NCBI GenBank assembly: GCA_905182585.1
Contig: CAJJCC010000040.1
Span: 1 to 40,666 of the forward strand
DNA length: 40,666 nucleotides
Direction of reading: 5' to 3'
Source: an uncultured Flavobacteriales bacterium
GTDB taxonomy: Bacteria; Bacteroidota; Bacteroidia; Flavobacteriales_C; GCA-002722245
Position numbers and translations under genes: made by a program. Position 1 is the stretch's first letter, and every line of letters begins with the position of its first letter. The notes below the pieces were generated by a model. The model made no database searches and was not told the origin of the DNA. It saw nothing but the letters and a program-made list of their open reading frames with translations. Positions 15,744 to 24,775 of this stretch are shown here, in pieces.

Positions 15744-17444
15744 ATGGAATTTGGAATTTACGATGTATTTAAAATCCTTGGGGCATTAGCCTTCTTCATT
15801 TATGGAATGAAGATGATGAGTGATGGAATACAAAAAGCAGCTGGAGGAAGTTTAAAAAATATCCTTGGGACTATGACTCAAAACAGATTTGTTGGTGTCG
15901 TTTCTGGTTTTTTAGTTACCGCTTTGGTACAATCCTCATCGGCAACAACTGTAATGACAGTTAGTTTCGTAAATGCAGGAATTATCGATTTAACACAATC
16001 CGCAGGAGTTTTATTAGGAGCCAATGTTGGTACTACAATTACCGCGTGGTTAGTAACACTGCTTGGATTTAAGGTTAAAATATCTGTTTTATCCCTTCCA
16101 CTTCTTGCAATTGCTGTTCCAATGTTATTTGCCAAAAAGAGAAAGGTTAAATTTTACGGTGAATTTATCGTTGGTTTTGCAATTTTATTCTGGGGACTTG
16201 ATGTTTTAAAACATGCTGTTCCAGATTTAAAGGGTAATGCTGATGCTCTTTACTTCCTTCAGTCATATGCCGATGGAGGTTTCTTAAGTAACGTTTTATT
16301 TATTGGGGTTGGTACATTATTAACTATAATTGTACAATCATCTAGTGCAGCGATGGCGTTAACGATAACACTATCGATGAATGGAATTATTCCTTTTGAA
16401 GTTGCTGCAGCAATGGTTTTAGGTGAGAATATTGGAACAACAATTACTGCTTGGCTTGCTTCTATCCCTGCTAATGTACATGCAAAAAGAGCCGCTAGAA
16501 TTCACTCTCTTTTTAATATCATTGGAGTTGTTTGGATGCTTATATTAATTAGCTGGGTAATCGACTTACCTGTCATCATACAATGGATAAATACAAACAT
16601 CCTTCAAAGTACCTTGGATATTACGACACCTGATGGTAGAGGACATGGTATTTCCATCTTCCATACTTCGTTCAACATCTTAAATGTTTTAATAATGGTT
16701 TGGTTCGTTCCATGGTTGGTTAACACAGCTACTAAAATGGTTAAATCCAAAGGTGATATTGATGAGGAATTCCATTTAGAACATATTGGTGGTGGTTTAT
16801 TACCTTCTTCAGAACTTTCATTGATGGAAGCTAAAAAAGAGGCTCAAAAATTCACAGATGTCGCTTCAAGGATGAACGGTTTTGTTAAAACACTTGTAAA
16901 CGAAACAGATAAAAAAGCATTTGATAAAATGCTTAAGAAGGTTAGGAAATACGAAGACATTACGGATAGAATTGAAGAAGAAATGGCGATTTACCTTACT
17001 AAGATTGGCCAAGGTTCTCTTACTGAGGATACTTCTACAAAAATTAGAGCTTTACATAAAATGATTGCCAACCTTGAAAGAATTGGTGACATTTATTACG
17101 GTATGTCGATTTCTTTGGAAAACAAAAAAGAAAGTAAGGTTTGGTTTACTCAAGGACAAAGAGATAACTTGAATAAATACCTTGACTTACTTGATAAAAC
17201 TTTCAATCAGTTAAAGAGTAATTTAGAATCTGAATTCGGACAAGTTAATTTGGACAAGGCAATAGAACTTGAACACGATAATAACAAATTACAAGAATCA
17301 CTTCATCAACAACATATTATTGATCTTGAAAAAGGTGAATATGACTTTAAATCCGCTATGCATTATAGAGATTTATTCATGGCTTGTGAAAAAGTTGGAG
17401 ATCACTTGATTAACGTTTCAGAATCAATGCAGATGAAAATCTAG
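15744..17444 (+). CDS. Na+/phosphate symporter with C-terminal PhoU-like domain
   Basis: An inner-membrane NptA/YjbB-type importer of 566 aa that would take up phosphate with sodium. The two inverted Na/Pi repeats are clear: QSSSATT at residue 63 with LLGANVGTTITAW, and QSSSAAM at about 198 with VLGENIGTTITAW. The QSSS motifs form the substrate and cation sites. From about residue 355 to the end is a helical PhoU-like domain with NLERIGDIYYG and CEKVGDHLINVSES, the same E-(R/K)-x-GD pattern as PhoU. It is divergent from the porin, with TTAAC operator-like repeats between them. A bidirectional terminator follows. Confidence 0.93.
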   Translation: MEFGIYDVFKILGALAFFIYGMKMMSDGIQKAAGGSLKNILGTMTQNRFVGVVSGFLVTALVQSSSATTVMTVSFVNAGIIDLTQSAGVLLGANVGTTITAWLVTLLGFKVKISVLSLPLLAIAVPMLFAKKRKVKFYGEFIVGFAILFWGLDVLKHAVPDLKGNADALYFLQSYADGGFLSNVLFIGVGTLLTIIVQSSSAAMALTITLSMNGIIPFEVAAAMVLGENIGTTITAWLASIPANVHAKRAARIHSLFNIIGVVWMLILISWVIDLPVIIQWINTNILQSTLDITTPDGRGHGISIFHTSFNILNVLIMVWFVPWLVNTATKMVKSKGDIDEEFHLEHIGGGLLPSSELSLMEAKKEAQKFTDVASRMNGFVKTLVNETDKKAFDKMLKKVRKYEDITDRIEEEMAIYLTKIGQGSLTEDTSTKIRALHKMIANLERIGDIYYGMSISLENKKESKVWFTQGQRDNLNKYLDLLDKTFNQLKSNLESEFGQVNLDKAIELEHDNNKLQESLHQQHIIDLEKGEYDFKSAMHYRDLFMACEKVGDHLINVSESMQMKI

Positions 17445-17469
17445 TTGTTTTAAACGAACGATCTAAATG

Positions 17470-17498
17470 AGGCTTGAGTAAATTCAAGCCTTATTTTT
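17470..17498 (+). terminator. Terminator after the Na+/phosphate symporter
   Basis: Stem AGGCTTGA/TCAAGCCT with a GTAAAT loop, then TTATTTTTTT on the plus strand. It overlaps the stop codon of the convergent lipoprotein gene, which may use it in the other direction. Confidence 0.8.
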
Positions 17499-17958
17499 TT
17501 GTCCAAGGGTTTGAAATAACGTTTGATTTGTTTCCTGCTCTATCAATTACATAACAAGAATAACGATAAGCACTATCGGTTAAAACACTAAATATAGGTG
17601 CTGGTTTTAAAATTAAACTAATTTCACCTTCAATATTTTTATCGTTCGCATTGGGAGTTAAACTAGGCAATTGATATTCTCTTAATAAAGCTGGAGTCAT
17701 AGTAAAGCCATCACCATCTTTCTCTTCGTATTGTAAAAAGCAATTAAAAACTGTTGAATCATCTTCACCTAAATCTCCATCTCCATCAGTAAATGAAAAT
17801 GTATACTTGGCTGAATCAATACTGATTCCCGTCTTTGAGTACAACTCGAATGTTTCAAATTTAATTATCGGTGTATCGTCAAACGATTCATCTTTAATGC
17901 AAGACTGAAAAACTCCTGTTATCCCAAGAAATAGTAATATTTTTACGTTGTTGCCCAT
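17491..17958 (-). CDS. Putative lipoprotein with acidic DGDGDLGEDD motif
   Basis: A protein of 155 aa with a lipoprotein signal (LLFLGITGVFQSC, lipobox Cys20), so it is probably membrane-anchored. An acidic FTDGDGDLGEDDST loop near residues 55-70 resembles calcium-binding loops in secreted Bacteroidota proteins, and SAYRYSCYVIDRAGNKSN looks like a strand of an Ig-like fold. No specific family was recognised. It starts only 16 bp from the divergent LuxE-like gene, so each promoter must lie within or against the other coding region. Function unknown. Confidence 0.8.
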   Translation of the reverse strand: MGNNVKILLFLGITGVFQSCIKDESFDDTPIIKFETFELYSKTGISIDSAKYTFSFTDGDGDLGEDDSTVFNCFLQYEEKDGDGFTMTPALLREYQLPSLTPNANDKNIEGEISLILKPAPIFSVLTDSAYRYSCYVIDRAGNKSNVISNPWTKK

Positions 17959-17974
17959 AGCGATCTCAAAATAA

Positions 17975-18946
17975 ATGAATTTAAACGAATTAGAGCATAA
18001 AATATTTGAAATTAAAACTCAAACTGAGTTTAAGCAAATAGCACTTCAGGTGTTTAATCACCAATATCAGCACAATGAAATTTATAATAAGTTTTGTAAT
18101 TTCTTGGGGAAAATACCGGAATCGGTAAAAGAAATACAAGACATTCCTTTTATTCCAATCTCATTCTTTAAATCTCAAACCGTTAAAACGGGTTCTTTTA
18201 TCGAGCAAAAAATATTTACGAGTAGTGGAACATCAGGAACGGAAACAAGTAAGCACCATGTGAAAAGTCTAAAACTATACGAGACGAGCTTTTTAAAGGC
18301 TTTTGACGCTTATTACCCAGACTGGAAAAGCCATGCAATTATAGGTTTACTTCCTTCATATTTAGAAAGAGAAGGTTCTTCATTAATATACATGGTTGAT
18401 TATTTAATTAATCACTCGAACAATGAGAATAGTAAATTTGAGCTTGAACTAACATCTGAATTTATAAACTACTTAGAAACTTCTCCTGAACCCAAAATTT
18501 TATTCGGAGTCACATTCGCCTTAATCGAAATGGCAAACAAAAAAATAAAGCCTAGAAATACAATTATCATTGAGACTGGGGGTATGAAAGGTAGAGGAAA
18601 AGAGTTAACGAGAGATGAATTACATGAGCTAATTCAAACCAACATTCAACCAAAAGCAATACATTCTGAATATGGAATGACCGAATTAATGTCTCAAGGT
18701 TATCTTCAAAATACAAATTTCGGATGTCCAAATTGGATGAAATTCTTAGTTCGGGAAACAACTGACCCTTTGAATGTAGTCCTATCAGGAAAAGGGGCAT
18801 TAAATATAATTGATTTAGCGAATCTTTATTCTTGCTCATTTATAGCAACAGATGATTTAGGTAAAGTACACACCAATGGAAGTTTTGAAGTTTTGGGTAG
18901 GATTGACCATACTCAAATGAGAGGTTGTAATCTTTTGGTGCTTTAA
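17975..18946 (+). CDS. LuxE-like acyl-protein synthetase / adenylate-forming ligase
   Basis: A protein of 323 aa from the ANL-type superfamily branch that includes LuxE and resembles phenylacetate-CoA ligases; these enzymes activate a carboxylic acid with ATP. The phosphate-binding loop is FTSSGTSGTETSKH at residues 81-94. Later signatures are IIIETGGMKGRGKE, HSEYGMTELMSQ (the adenine/acyl pocket motif) and the C-terminal GRIDHTQMRGCNLL. No LuxC, LuxD or acyl-carrier gene lies beside it, so it is not part of a luminescence operon and its substrate is unknown. It starts 16 bp from the divergent lipoprotein gene, and its stop overlaps that of convergent rodA. Confidence 0.85.
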   Translation: MNLNELEHKIFEIKTQTEFKQIALQVFNHQYQHNEIYNKFCNFLGKIPESVKEIQDIPFIPISFFKSQTVKTGSFIEQKIFTSSGTSGTETSKHHVKSLKLYETSFLKAFDAYYPDWKSHAIIGLLPSYLEREGSSLIYMVDYLINHSNNENSKFELELTSEFINYLETSPEPKILFGVTFALIEMANKKIKPRNTIIIETGGMKGRGKELTRDELHELIQTNIQPKAIHSEYGMTELMSQGYLQNTNFGCPNWMKFLVRETTDPLNVVLSGKGALNIIDLANLYSCSFIATDDLGKVHTNGSFEVLGRIDHTQMRGCNLLVL

Positions 18947-20433
18947 AGAATATCTAATCTTTGTGAATCAAATTTCACAAACATAAACAGCAATGCTGTA
19001 AATCCGAATAAGGAAGAGCCTCCATAACTAAAGAAAGGCAATGGTATCCCAATAACGGGCATAATTTGAATTGTCATTCCTATATTAATTAGAAGATGAA
19101 TAAACAGCACAGAAGCCACACAATAGCCATAAACCCTACTCATTTTAGATCGTTGCCGTTCCGCCTTTTGGATCAGTCTGAAGATTAAAATCAGAAATAG
19201 AATTAATACAGTTGTTGTTCCTATAAATCCCCATTCTTCACCTACGGTGCAAAATATATAATCGGTACTCTGCTCCGGAACCCACTTTCCCTTCGTATGT
19301 GTCCCTTGCAAAAATCCTTTTCCAGAAATCCCCCCTGATCCAATAGCATTTAACGATTGATCTGTTTGAAAACTAACTGTCTTATCATGCTTTTTCCCTA
19401 GTAATATTTCAATCCTCTCTTTTTGATGAGGCTGAAGTACTCCATAGGCCTTTCCAATTATGCCTACATATCCTAAAGCAAGGATTAAACCTCCAATTAT
19501 AACACCTCTTTCAATTCTTTTCCAAAGGTCAGGGACAATGATTAAAATCACTGTATTAATCGAAATCCAACCCCAAAGCATGTATGTATTAAGAGAGGTG
19601 CTCCAACCAAATATAGCCTTGCAAACTAATAAAAAAATCATTATTCCAATGCTAAACAATGCCATCGATGTACTTTTTATGAACGAAGAATAAACCAGAA
19701 TAGCTAAAACTCCTAAAGCCGTAAATGCAACATGTTTATCAAACATCAGTGTAATAATCGCCAGTACAATTGCTAGAAGGCCAATTATAAAAACTCTACC
19801 AATAACACCTTCTCTATAAAAAACAAAGAAGAAAGCACCGAAAACTAATGCTGTCCCTGTATCATTTTGCAACATGATTAAAATAACTGGAATAAAAACG
19901 ATTACAATTGGAACTACTTGTTTAAGTATATCAATATCGGATAAAGAGAATACTTTCTTTCCTTTGAAAAATCTCCTCATGCCTTTACCTATCTCCTCAA
20001 TAGTTGCTTCATCAGTATTCTTCTCGTTCAAAAATGTACCCAAATAACTACTCAAAAATAGTGCAGTAGCAAATTTAGAGAACTCCGCTGGTTGTAATTT
20101 AAAGGGGCCTATTTTTAACCAAGCACGGGCTCCATTGACTTCTTCAGCAAAAAGAATTACAACAACCTGACTCAAACAAACCACAACAAAAATAATCGGG
20201 GAAACTGATTTGAAAAATTTACTATCAAAAGACATTATCGTTATTCCAATCACCAAAGAAGCACCAATCCATAGTGCTTGTTTTCCACTTCTATTTTCTA
20301 AATTAAAAAAATCTGAACTTAAAGGATTGAAATCGGCTGCATAAATATTTAAAACACCTATTAAACACAAAGCTAAATAGACACCTATTAGTACCCAATC
20401 AACATTTAATAATATGTTTCCTCTCGTTTTCAA
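18943..20433 (-). CDS. rodA: Rod shape-determining peptidoglycan polymerase RodA
   Basis: A SEDS-family glycosyltransferase that polymerises lateral-wall peptidoglycan with PBP2. The SEDS signature is visible: QSLNAIGSGGISGKGF, then PEQSTDYIFCTVGEEWGFIG, and near the end MPVIGIPLPFFSYGGSSL. At 496 aa it is longer than E. coli RodA (about 370 aa); the extra residues are a cytoplasmic stretch near 130-165 and additional membrane spans around 205-310. No in-frame ATG fits the conserved N-terminus (NILLNVDWVLIG); the only suitable start is TTG at 20433, 2 bp after the mrdA stop. Confidence 0.93.
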   Translation of the reverse strand: MKTRGNILLNVDWVLIGVYLALCLIGVLNIYAADFNPLSSDFFNLENRSGKQALWIGASLVIGITIMSFDSKFFKSVSPIIFVVVCLSQVVVILFAEEVNGARAWLKIGPFKLQPAEFSKFATALFLSSYLGTFLNEKNTDEATIEEIGKGMRRFFKGKKVFSLSDIDILKQVVPIVIVFIPVILIMLQNDTGTALVFGAFFFVFYREGVIGRVFIIGLLAIVLAIITLMFDKHVAFTALGVLAILVYSSFIKSTSMALFSIGIMIFLLVCKAIFGWSTSLNTYMLWGWISINTVILIIVPDLWKRIERGVIIGGLILALGYVGIIGKAYGVLQPHQKERIEILLGKKHDKTVSFQTDQSLNAIGSGGISGKGFLQGTHTKGKWVPEQSTDYIFCTVGEEWGFIGTTTVLILFLILIFRLIQKAERQRSKMSRVYGYCVASVLFIHLLINIGMTIQIMPVIGIPLPFFSYGGSSLFGFTALLFMFVKFDSQRLDIL

Positions 20434-20435
20434 AT

Positions 20436-22256
20436 TTAATAAAACACTTTTTCTACCATTGACTGTTCCAACTTCAACCTTTCAACCTTCCTTTTAAGGT
20501 ATTTTTCAATCATTAAACTTGCAATTGGAGCAGCTGTACCGCCTCCACCTCCAGCATTTTCAACAAATACCGCAAGTGCAATTTTGGGATTATGCCGTGG
20601 AGCAAAAGCCATAAAAACAGAATGATCATCTCCATGAGGATTCTGAGAAGTACCCGTTTTACCACAAATAGTAACACCTTCAAGCCTTGATTTCCCAGCT
20701 GTTCCACCTGGTCTTTCTAAAACCCACTGCATTCCATTATGAACTATTTCAAAATGACTAGAGTCAATTAATGTTTTGTGATAAAAGTTAGAATCAGCAA
20801 AAACTAATTTTTCATCTCCAATTTCACGAATCAAGTGAGGAGTATAATAATGTCCTTTATTCGCTAAAATAACGCCCAAATTAGCCATTTGAATTGGCGT
20901 TAAAGAAAACTCACCTTGTCCAATTGAGATCGAATAAATAGTTCGGTAATTCCATCTATTTTTACCATAAATCTGATCATATTCTTTTACATCCGGTACA
21001 TTTCCATCTTTTTCACCATATAAATCTACGCCCAATGGGTCACCCAAACCGAATGATCGAACATACTTTTCCCAGTCATCAATTCCCCTCCTTAACTGGG
21101 CCATATTACCGTTTCGACCTTTAAAGAATATTTTTTTGACAAGGTTATAATAATAGGGATTACAAGAATGCTGAACTGCTTCTGGTAGTGTCAGTGGATT
21201 TCGATGATCATGACACCCTACCAGCTTCTTATTACAACCGAAAGAAGTGTATTCATTAGCAACTCCTATATTTAAGGAGATAAGGCTTTGCATTGTTTTT
21301 ACGATAGAACCAGGAGGTTGACGAGACTGAATTGCTCTAGGAAATAATATTTTCTTTTTATCCTTCGCTAAACGTTGATAATTGGCCCCGTACTCCCCAC
21401 CAACTAATAAATTCGGATCATATGTGGGCGCATTAATCATAGCTAAGATCTCACCTGTTGAAGGTTCTATAGCAACAACAGACCCTATCTTACCTGTCAT
21501 TAACAGTTCTCCGTATTCTTGTAAATCAGCATCTAAGGTGGATTTTAAATTATTCCCTGGTCTTGGAGTAGTATCTAGTGCTCCACTTAAATATTTTGAA
21601 ATGTATTTCCCATGACGGTTTTTTAAATAGTGATGCCAACCTTTTGTTCCTCTTAATTCCTTTTCATAAAATAATTCTAATCCTGAACTTCCTCTATAGT
21701 CCTGAGGAATGTAAAACTGATCTCTGTTTAGATCTCTTGGACCAACTTTAGATACATGTCCTAGTACATGCGCTGCAATAGGTCTTGGATAACTACGAAC
21801 GGTTCTTTTTTTCACAGAAACCCCTTTGTAATTAAACAATCGCTCTTTGATTCTCCCAAAGTTCTCTGATTTCATAAGTGATTCGAAAACTTGAGGAATA
21901 CGAGAGGAATACCCTTTATTTATAGACTTGTTCTTTATATTTTTTAGGCGTAGTCGAAATTCTGATGTATCAATCTTCAGCAAAGCACAAAACTTTAAAG
22001 TGTCTACTTTAAAGTCTCTCATTGTTAGCATTACATCGTATGCAATTTCGTTTTGTACAAGTACTTTTCCGTTACGGTCATATATATTTCCTCGAACAGG
22101 AAATTCAACTACTTTATCAACAGAATCGGTTTTTGCACGATCTACAAAAAAGTCTTTTTCTATTATTTGCACATAAAAAAGTCGACAAATGTATACTATA
22201 AAAAAGAAACCGAACAGAAGATATATATGATATTTACGTGACTCTAATTTTGCCAT
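20436..22256 (-). CDS. mrdA: Penicillin-binding protein 2 (elongation transpeptidase)
   Basis: The transpeptidase partner of RodA in the elongasome, 606 aa. One N-terminal membrane anchor (about residues 10-30) is followed by the PBP dimerisation domain from about 50 (EFPVRGNIYDRNGKVL) and the transpeptidase domain. Active-site motifs are intact: S317-I-V-K320 in PPGSIVK, SCN at 364-366, and KTG at 533-535 in CGKTGTSQNP. The ATG at 22256 overlaps the mreD stop by one base, and rodA follows 2 bp later. Confidence 0.96.
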   Translation of the reverse strand: MAKLESRKYHIYLLFGFFFIVYICRLFYVQIIEKDFFVDRAKTDSVDKVVEFPVRGNIYDRNGKVLVQNEIAYDVMLTMRDFKVDTLKFCALLKIDTSEFRLRLKNIKNKSINKGYSSRIPQVFESLMKSENFGRIKERLFNYKGVSVKKRTVRSYPRPIAAHVLGHVSKVGPRDLNRDQFYIPQDYRGSSGLELFYEKELRGTKGWHHYLKNRHGKYISKYLSGALDTTPRPGNNLKSTLDADLQEYGELLMTGKIGSVVAIEPSTGEILAMINAPTYDPNLLVGGEYGANYQRLAKDKKKILFPRAIQSRQPPGSIVKTMQSLISLNIGVANEYTSFGCNKKLVGCHDHRNPLTLPEAVQHSCNPYYYNLVKKIFFKGRNGNMAQLRRGIDDWEKYVRSFGLGDPLGVDLYGEKDGNVPDVKEYDQIYGKNRWNYRTIYSISIGQGEFSLTPIQMANLGVILANKGHYYTPHLIREIGDEKLVFADSNFYHKTLIDSSHFEIVHNGMQWVLERPGGTAGKSRLEGVTICGKTGTSQNPHGDDHSVFMAFAPRHNPKIALAVFVENAGGGGGTAAPIASLMIEKYLKRKVERLKLEQSMVEKVFY

Positions 22257-22768
22257 TATTTCCCCTTATTCACAAATACAAATTGACATAATATAATAAG
22301 TGTCAAACTGAAAAACAAACTGACAATAACTCTTAGAATCGTCTCAAAAACATTTATAAATGTAAACACATCTAAGAAAAAGAAAACTAAATGATGAATT
22401 AGTAATAGGAACGTTGCGTAGCCGACGTAACCCTTAGTTCCTATATTATAAATAGTAGGTCTAATCCCTTCAGATCCCATATCCATAGGACCAATAGATC
22501 CTAAAAAAAAAGGTCTGCAAAAAACCAATACTAAGCAAGCTAAAGCATTTGCTGCTCCGGTATTTGAAAACATATCCATAAAAAGACCTAAACAAAAACC
22601 AAGCACTAAAAATAAGGATTGATTTATATTTCTTTTTGCGCCCAATAAAAGTATGGGGTAAATAAACGGCAATAAATATTTCGAAATATTTAAATCGTTT
22701 AAAACCAGAATTTGCAAAGCAAAAACCCCAATAATTAAAATGATATTTTTCCCGATTGAATTATTCAC
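22256..22768 (-). CDS. mreD: Rod shape-determining protein MreD
   Basis: A small integral membrane protein (170 aa, about five to six hydrophobic spans) linking MreC to the elongasome. Sequence conservation in MreD is low; the call rests on size, membrane pattern (for example LGFCLGLFMDMFS, which resembles the family's G-x-x-x-D-x-x-S region) and position between mreC and mrdA. The start is a GTG at 22768, overlapping the end of mreC by 8 nt. Confidence 0.88.
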   Translation of the reverse strand: MNNSIGKNIILIIGVFALQILVLNDLNISKYLLPFIYPILLLGAKRNINQSLFLVLGFCLGLFMDMFSNTGAANALACLVLVFCRPFFLGSIGPMDMGSEGIRPTIYNIGTKGYVGYATFLLLIHHLVFFFLDVFTFINVFETILRVIVSLFFSLTLIILCQFVFVNKGK

Positions 22769-23597
22769 TTAATTGGATTTCTTTTTGTCTTAACTCTTCT
22801 TCTTCTGACTTATATAAATTCTCCACTACATAAACTTTACTTACGGAAGAATAATCAATTTTTAAATCAACAATAATTTTTTGGGATTGATTTTCAAGAT
22901 CCTTCTCGTAAGACCTAATTTTTCCTAAATAAATTCCAGCGGGAAAAACAGAAGAGTAGCCTGATGTTAATACTGAATCCCCGTTATTAATCTGAGTTGT
23001 AATTGGAATATCTCTAATTTCCGCAATTGTTATATCACCCCCCATCCATTTTAAAATACCGGCAACTCCCGTAGATTTAAGTTTACAGGAAATGTAAGTT
23101 TTCGGATGCAAGAATGAAATAACGGAAGAGTAATGATCTGAGACGGCACCTACAATACCTATAATTCCCATAGGAGAAATAACACCCATTTCTTCAATTA
23201 TACCGTCTTCCTTTCCCAAGTCGAGTGTAAAGAAATTATTTACTTTAGTTGTGGTATTACTCACAACACTTGCAATACGGTAAACATACCTCTGCTTAAA
23301 AAGGTTGTCATTCACTTGAAAATACTCTCCATTTATTTTCTTAAGTGATACCAATGCTTGAGACCTCAATAAAGCATTCTCGGCATGTAACTCATCATTT
23401 ACAGAAATTAAGTTAAAATAAGCTTCAATATTAGAGATAGCAGAATATGTACCCCCTGAGATTAAATTCGCTGAATTAATAAACTTTGTTCTTTGATAGC
23501 GTTTCTGCTGAATTGTGATCATTAAACCAATAATAATAAGTAGCACAAAAATTAATTGAACATGATACTTTTTTAATATGGCTATTAGGTTTATCAA
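22761..23597 (-). CDS. mreC: Rod shape-determining protein MreC
   Basis: A bitopic periplasmic scaffold that binds MreB's membrane partners and PBP2. It has 278 aa: a short cytoplasmic start, a membrane span at about 13-30, a coiled region around 55-80 (YFNLISVNDELHAENALLRSQ), and the beta-rich MreC core with NNFFTLDLGKEDGIIEEMGVISPMG and GDSVLTSGYSSVFPAGIYLGKI. No ATG fits; the TTG at 23597 gives INLIAILKKYHVQL, aligned with the usual family start. A terminator hairpin separates it from mreB. Confidence 0.93.
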   Translation of the reverse strand: MINLIAILKKYHVQLIFVLLIIIGLMITIQQKRYQRTKFINSANLISGGTYSAISNIEAYFNLISVNDELHAENALLRSQALVSLKKINGEYFQVNDNLFKQRYVYRIASVVSNTTTKVNNFFTLDLGKEDGIIEEMGVISPMGIIGIVGAVSDHYSSVISFLHPKTYISCKLKSTGVAGILKWMGGDITIAEIRDIPITTQINNGDSVLTSGYSSVFPAGIYLGKIRSYEKDLENQSQKIIVDLKIDYSSVSKVYVVENLYKSEEEELRQKEIQLSE

Positions 23598-23614
23598 CGC
23601 TTAAGATTCTCTAC

Positions 23615-23648
23615 AAAAAAGCCGTAATCAAACAAATTCGACTACGGC
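23615..23648 (-). terminator. Intrinsic terminator between mreB and mreC
   Basis: On the minus strand, GCCGTAGTC and GATTACGGC form a 9-bp stem with one G-U pair and a 10-nt loop, followed by six T. It lies 21 nt after the mreB stop and 18 nt before the mreC start, inside an operon. Confidence 0.75.
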
Positions 23649-23669
23649 CTCTGTTATTATTATATAATA

Positions 23670-24698
23670 TTATTTAATTAAGAATGGGAATCTATCAAAA
23701 TTCTTTAATGCAATTCCGGTTCCTCTTGCAACTGCCTTTAAAGGATCGTCAGCGACGTGTACAGGTAATTTGGTTTTCTGAGAAATTCGTTTATCCAAAC
23801 CTCTTAACATAGAACCTCCTCCAGCTAAATAAATACCTGTTCGATAAATATCAGCCGATAATTCCGGTGGCGTCATTTCTAATGCACTTAGTATTGCAGC
23901 TTCTATTTTTGAAATAGATTTATCTAAACAATGTGCGATTTCAGTATAAAAAACTTCAATTTCCTTAGGAATTCCAGTCATTAAATCTCTTCCGTGAACC
24001 GCCATATTTGGCGGTGGATCGTCTAATTCAGGAATAGCTGCACCTACAGCAATTTTAATTCTTTCAGCAGTTCGTTCACCAACTAATATGTTATGCTGAC
24101 GACGCATGTACTCCTCTATATCACTAGTGAATTCATCTCCAGCAACTCTTATCGATTTGTCACAAACAATTCCTCCAAGTGCGATAACTGCAATTTCAGA
24201 TGTTCCTCCACCGATATCAATCACCATGTTTCCTTGAGGCTCTTCAACATCAATACCAATACCAATAGCTGCTGCCATCGGCTCTTGAATCATTCGAACT
24301 TCTTTAGCTCCTGCATGCTCTGCAGAATCTTTTACAGCACGCATTTCAACTTGAGTAATTCCAGAGGGTATACAAATTACCATTCTAATATTAGAAGGAC
24401 CGAACATTTTTCTCTTACCTTCATTAATCATTTTAATGAAGCCTCGAATCATTTCTTCGGCTGCTTGAAAATCAGCAATTACACCATCTTTTAGAGGTCG
24501 AATTGTTTTGATTTCCTCATGGGTTTTACCATGCATTTGCATAGCTCTTTTTCCAATAGCTATAACCGCACCTGTCGTACGATTTTTTGCAATTATTGAG
24601 GGTTCATCAACAACTACCTTATCGTTTTCGATAATTAGTGTGTTTGCCGTTCCCAAATCAATGGCAATTTCTTGGTTTAAAAAGCTAAAAAGACCCAT
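23670..24698 (-). CDS. mreB: Rod shape-determining actin homologue MreB
   Basis: An actin-like ATPase forming membrane-bound filaments that steer cell-wall synthesis. It is 342 aa. The phosphate-1 loop is IDLGTANTLI (residues 13-22), phosphate-2 is VIDIGGGTSEIAVIALGG, and the adenosine motif is IYLAGGGSMLRGLD. The amphipathic start MGLFSFLNQEIA is normal. It is the first mre gene, separated from purH by 77 bp and from mreC by a terminator, so it can be made in excess over MreCD, PBP2 and RodA. Confidence 0.97.
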   Translation of the reverse strand: MGLFSFLNQEIAIDLGTANTLIIENDKVVVDEPSIIAKNRTTGAVIAIGKRAMQMHGKTHEEIKTIRPLKDGVIADFQAAEEMIRGFIKMINEGKRKMFGPSNIRMVICIPSGITQVEMRAVKDSAEHAGAKEVRMIQEPMAAAIGIGIDVEEPQGNMVIDIGGGTSEIAVIALGGIVCDKSIRVAGDEFTSDIEEYMRRQHNILVGERTAERIKIAVGAAIPELDDPPPNMAVHGRDLMTGIPKEIEVFYTEIAHCLDKSISKIEAAILSALEMTPPELSADIYRTGIYLAGGGSMLRGLDKRISQKTKLPVHVADDPLKAVARGTGIALKNFDRFPFLIK

Positions 24699-24719
24699 AT
24701 CTAAATATACAATCAGTTA

Positions 24720-24750
24720 AATAAGAATTCTTTAGAAAAGGATTCTTATT
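24720..24750 (-). terminator. Weak hairpin between purH and mreB
   Basis: AATAAGAAT and ATTCTTATT form a 9-bp AT-only stem around a 13-nt loop. The following minus-strand sequence is not a clean T-run, so it may be only a pause site. Confidence 0.3.
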
Positions 24751-24775
24751 ATGAACAATTTTGTGTTCTTTCTTA

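Noticed and set aside
24093-24494. 133-codon frame antisense to mreB
   Set aside because: Wholly inside mreB, with a composition rich in Ser/Asn/His that reflects the reverse complement of conserved codons.
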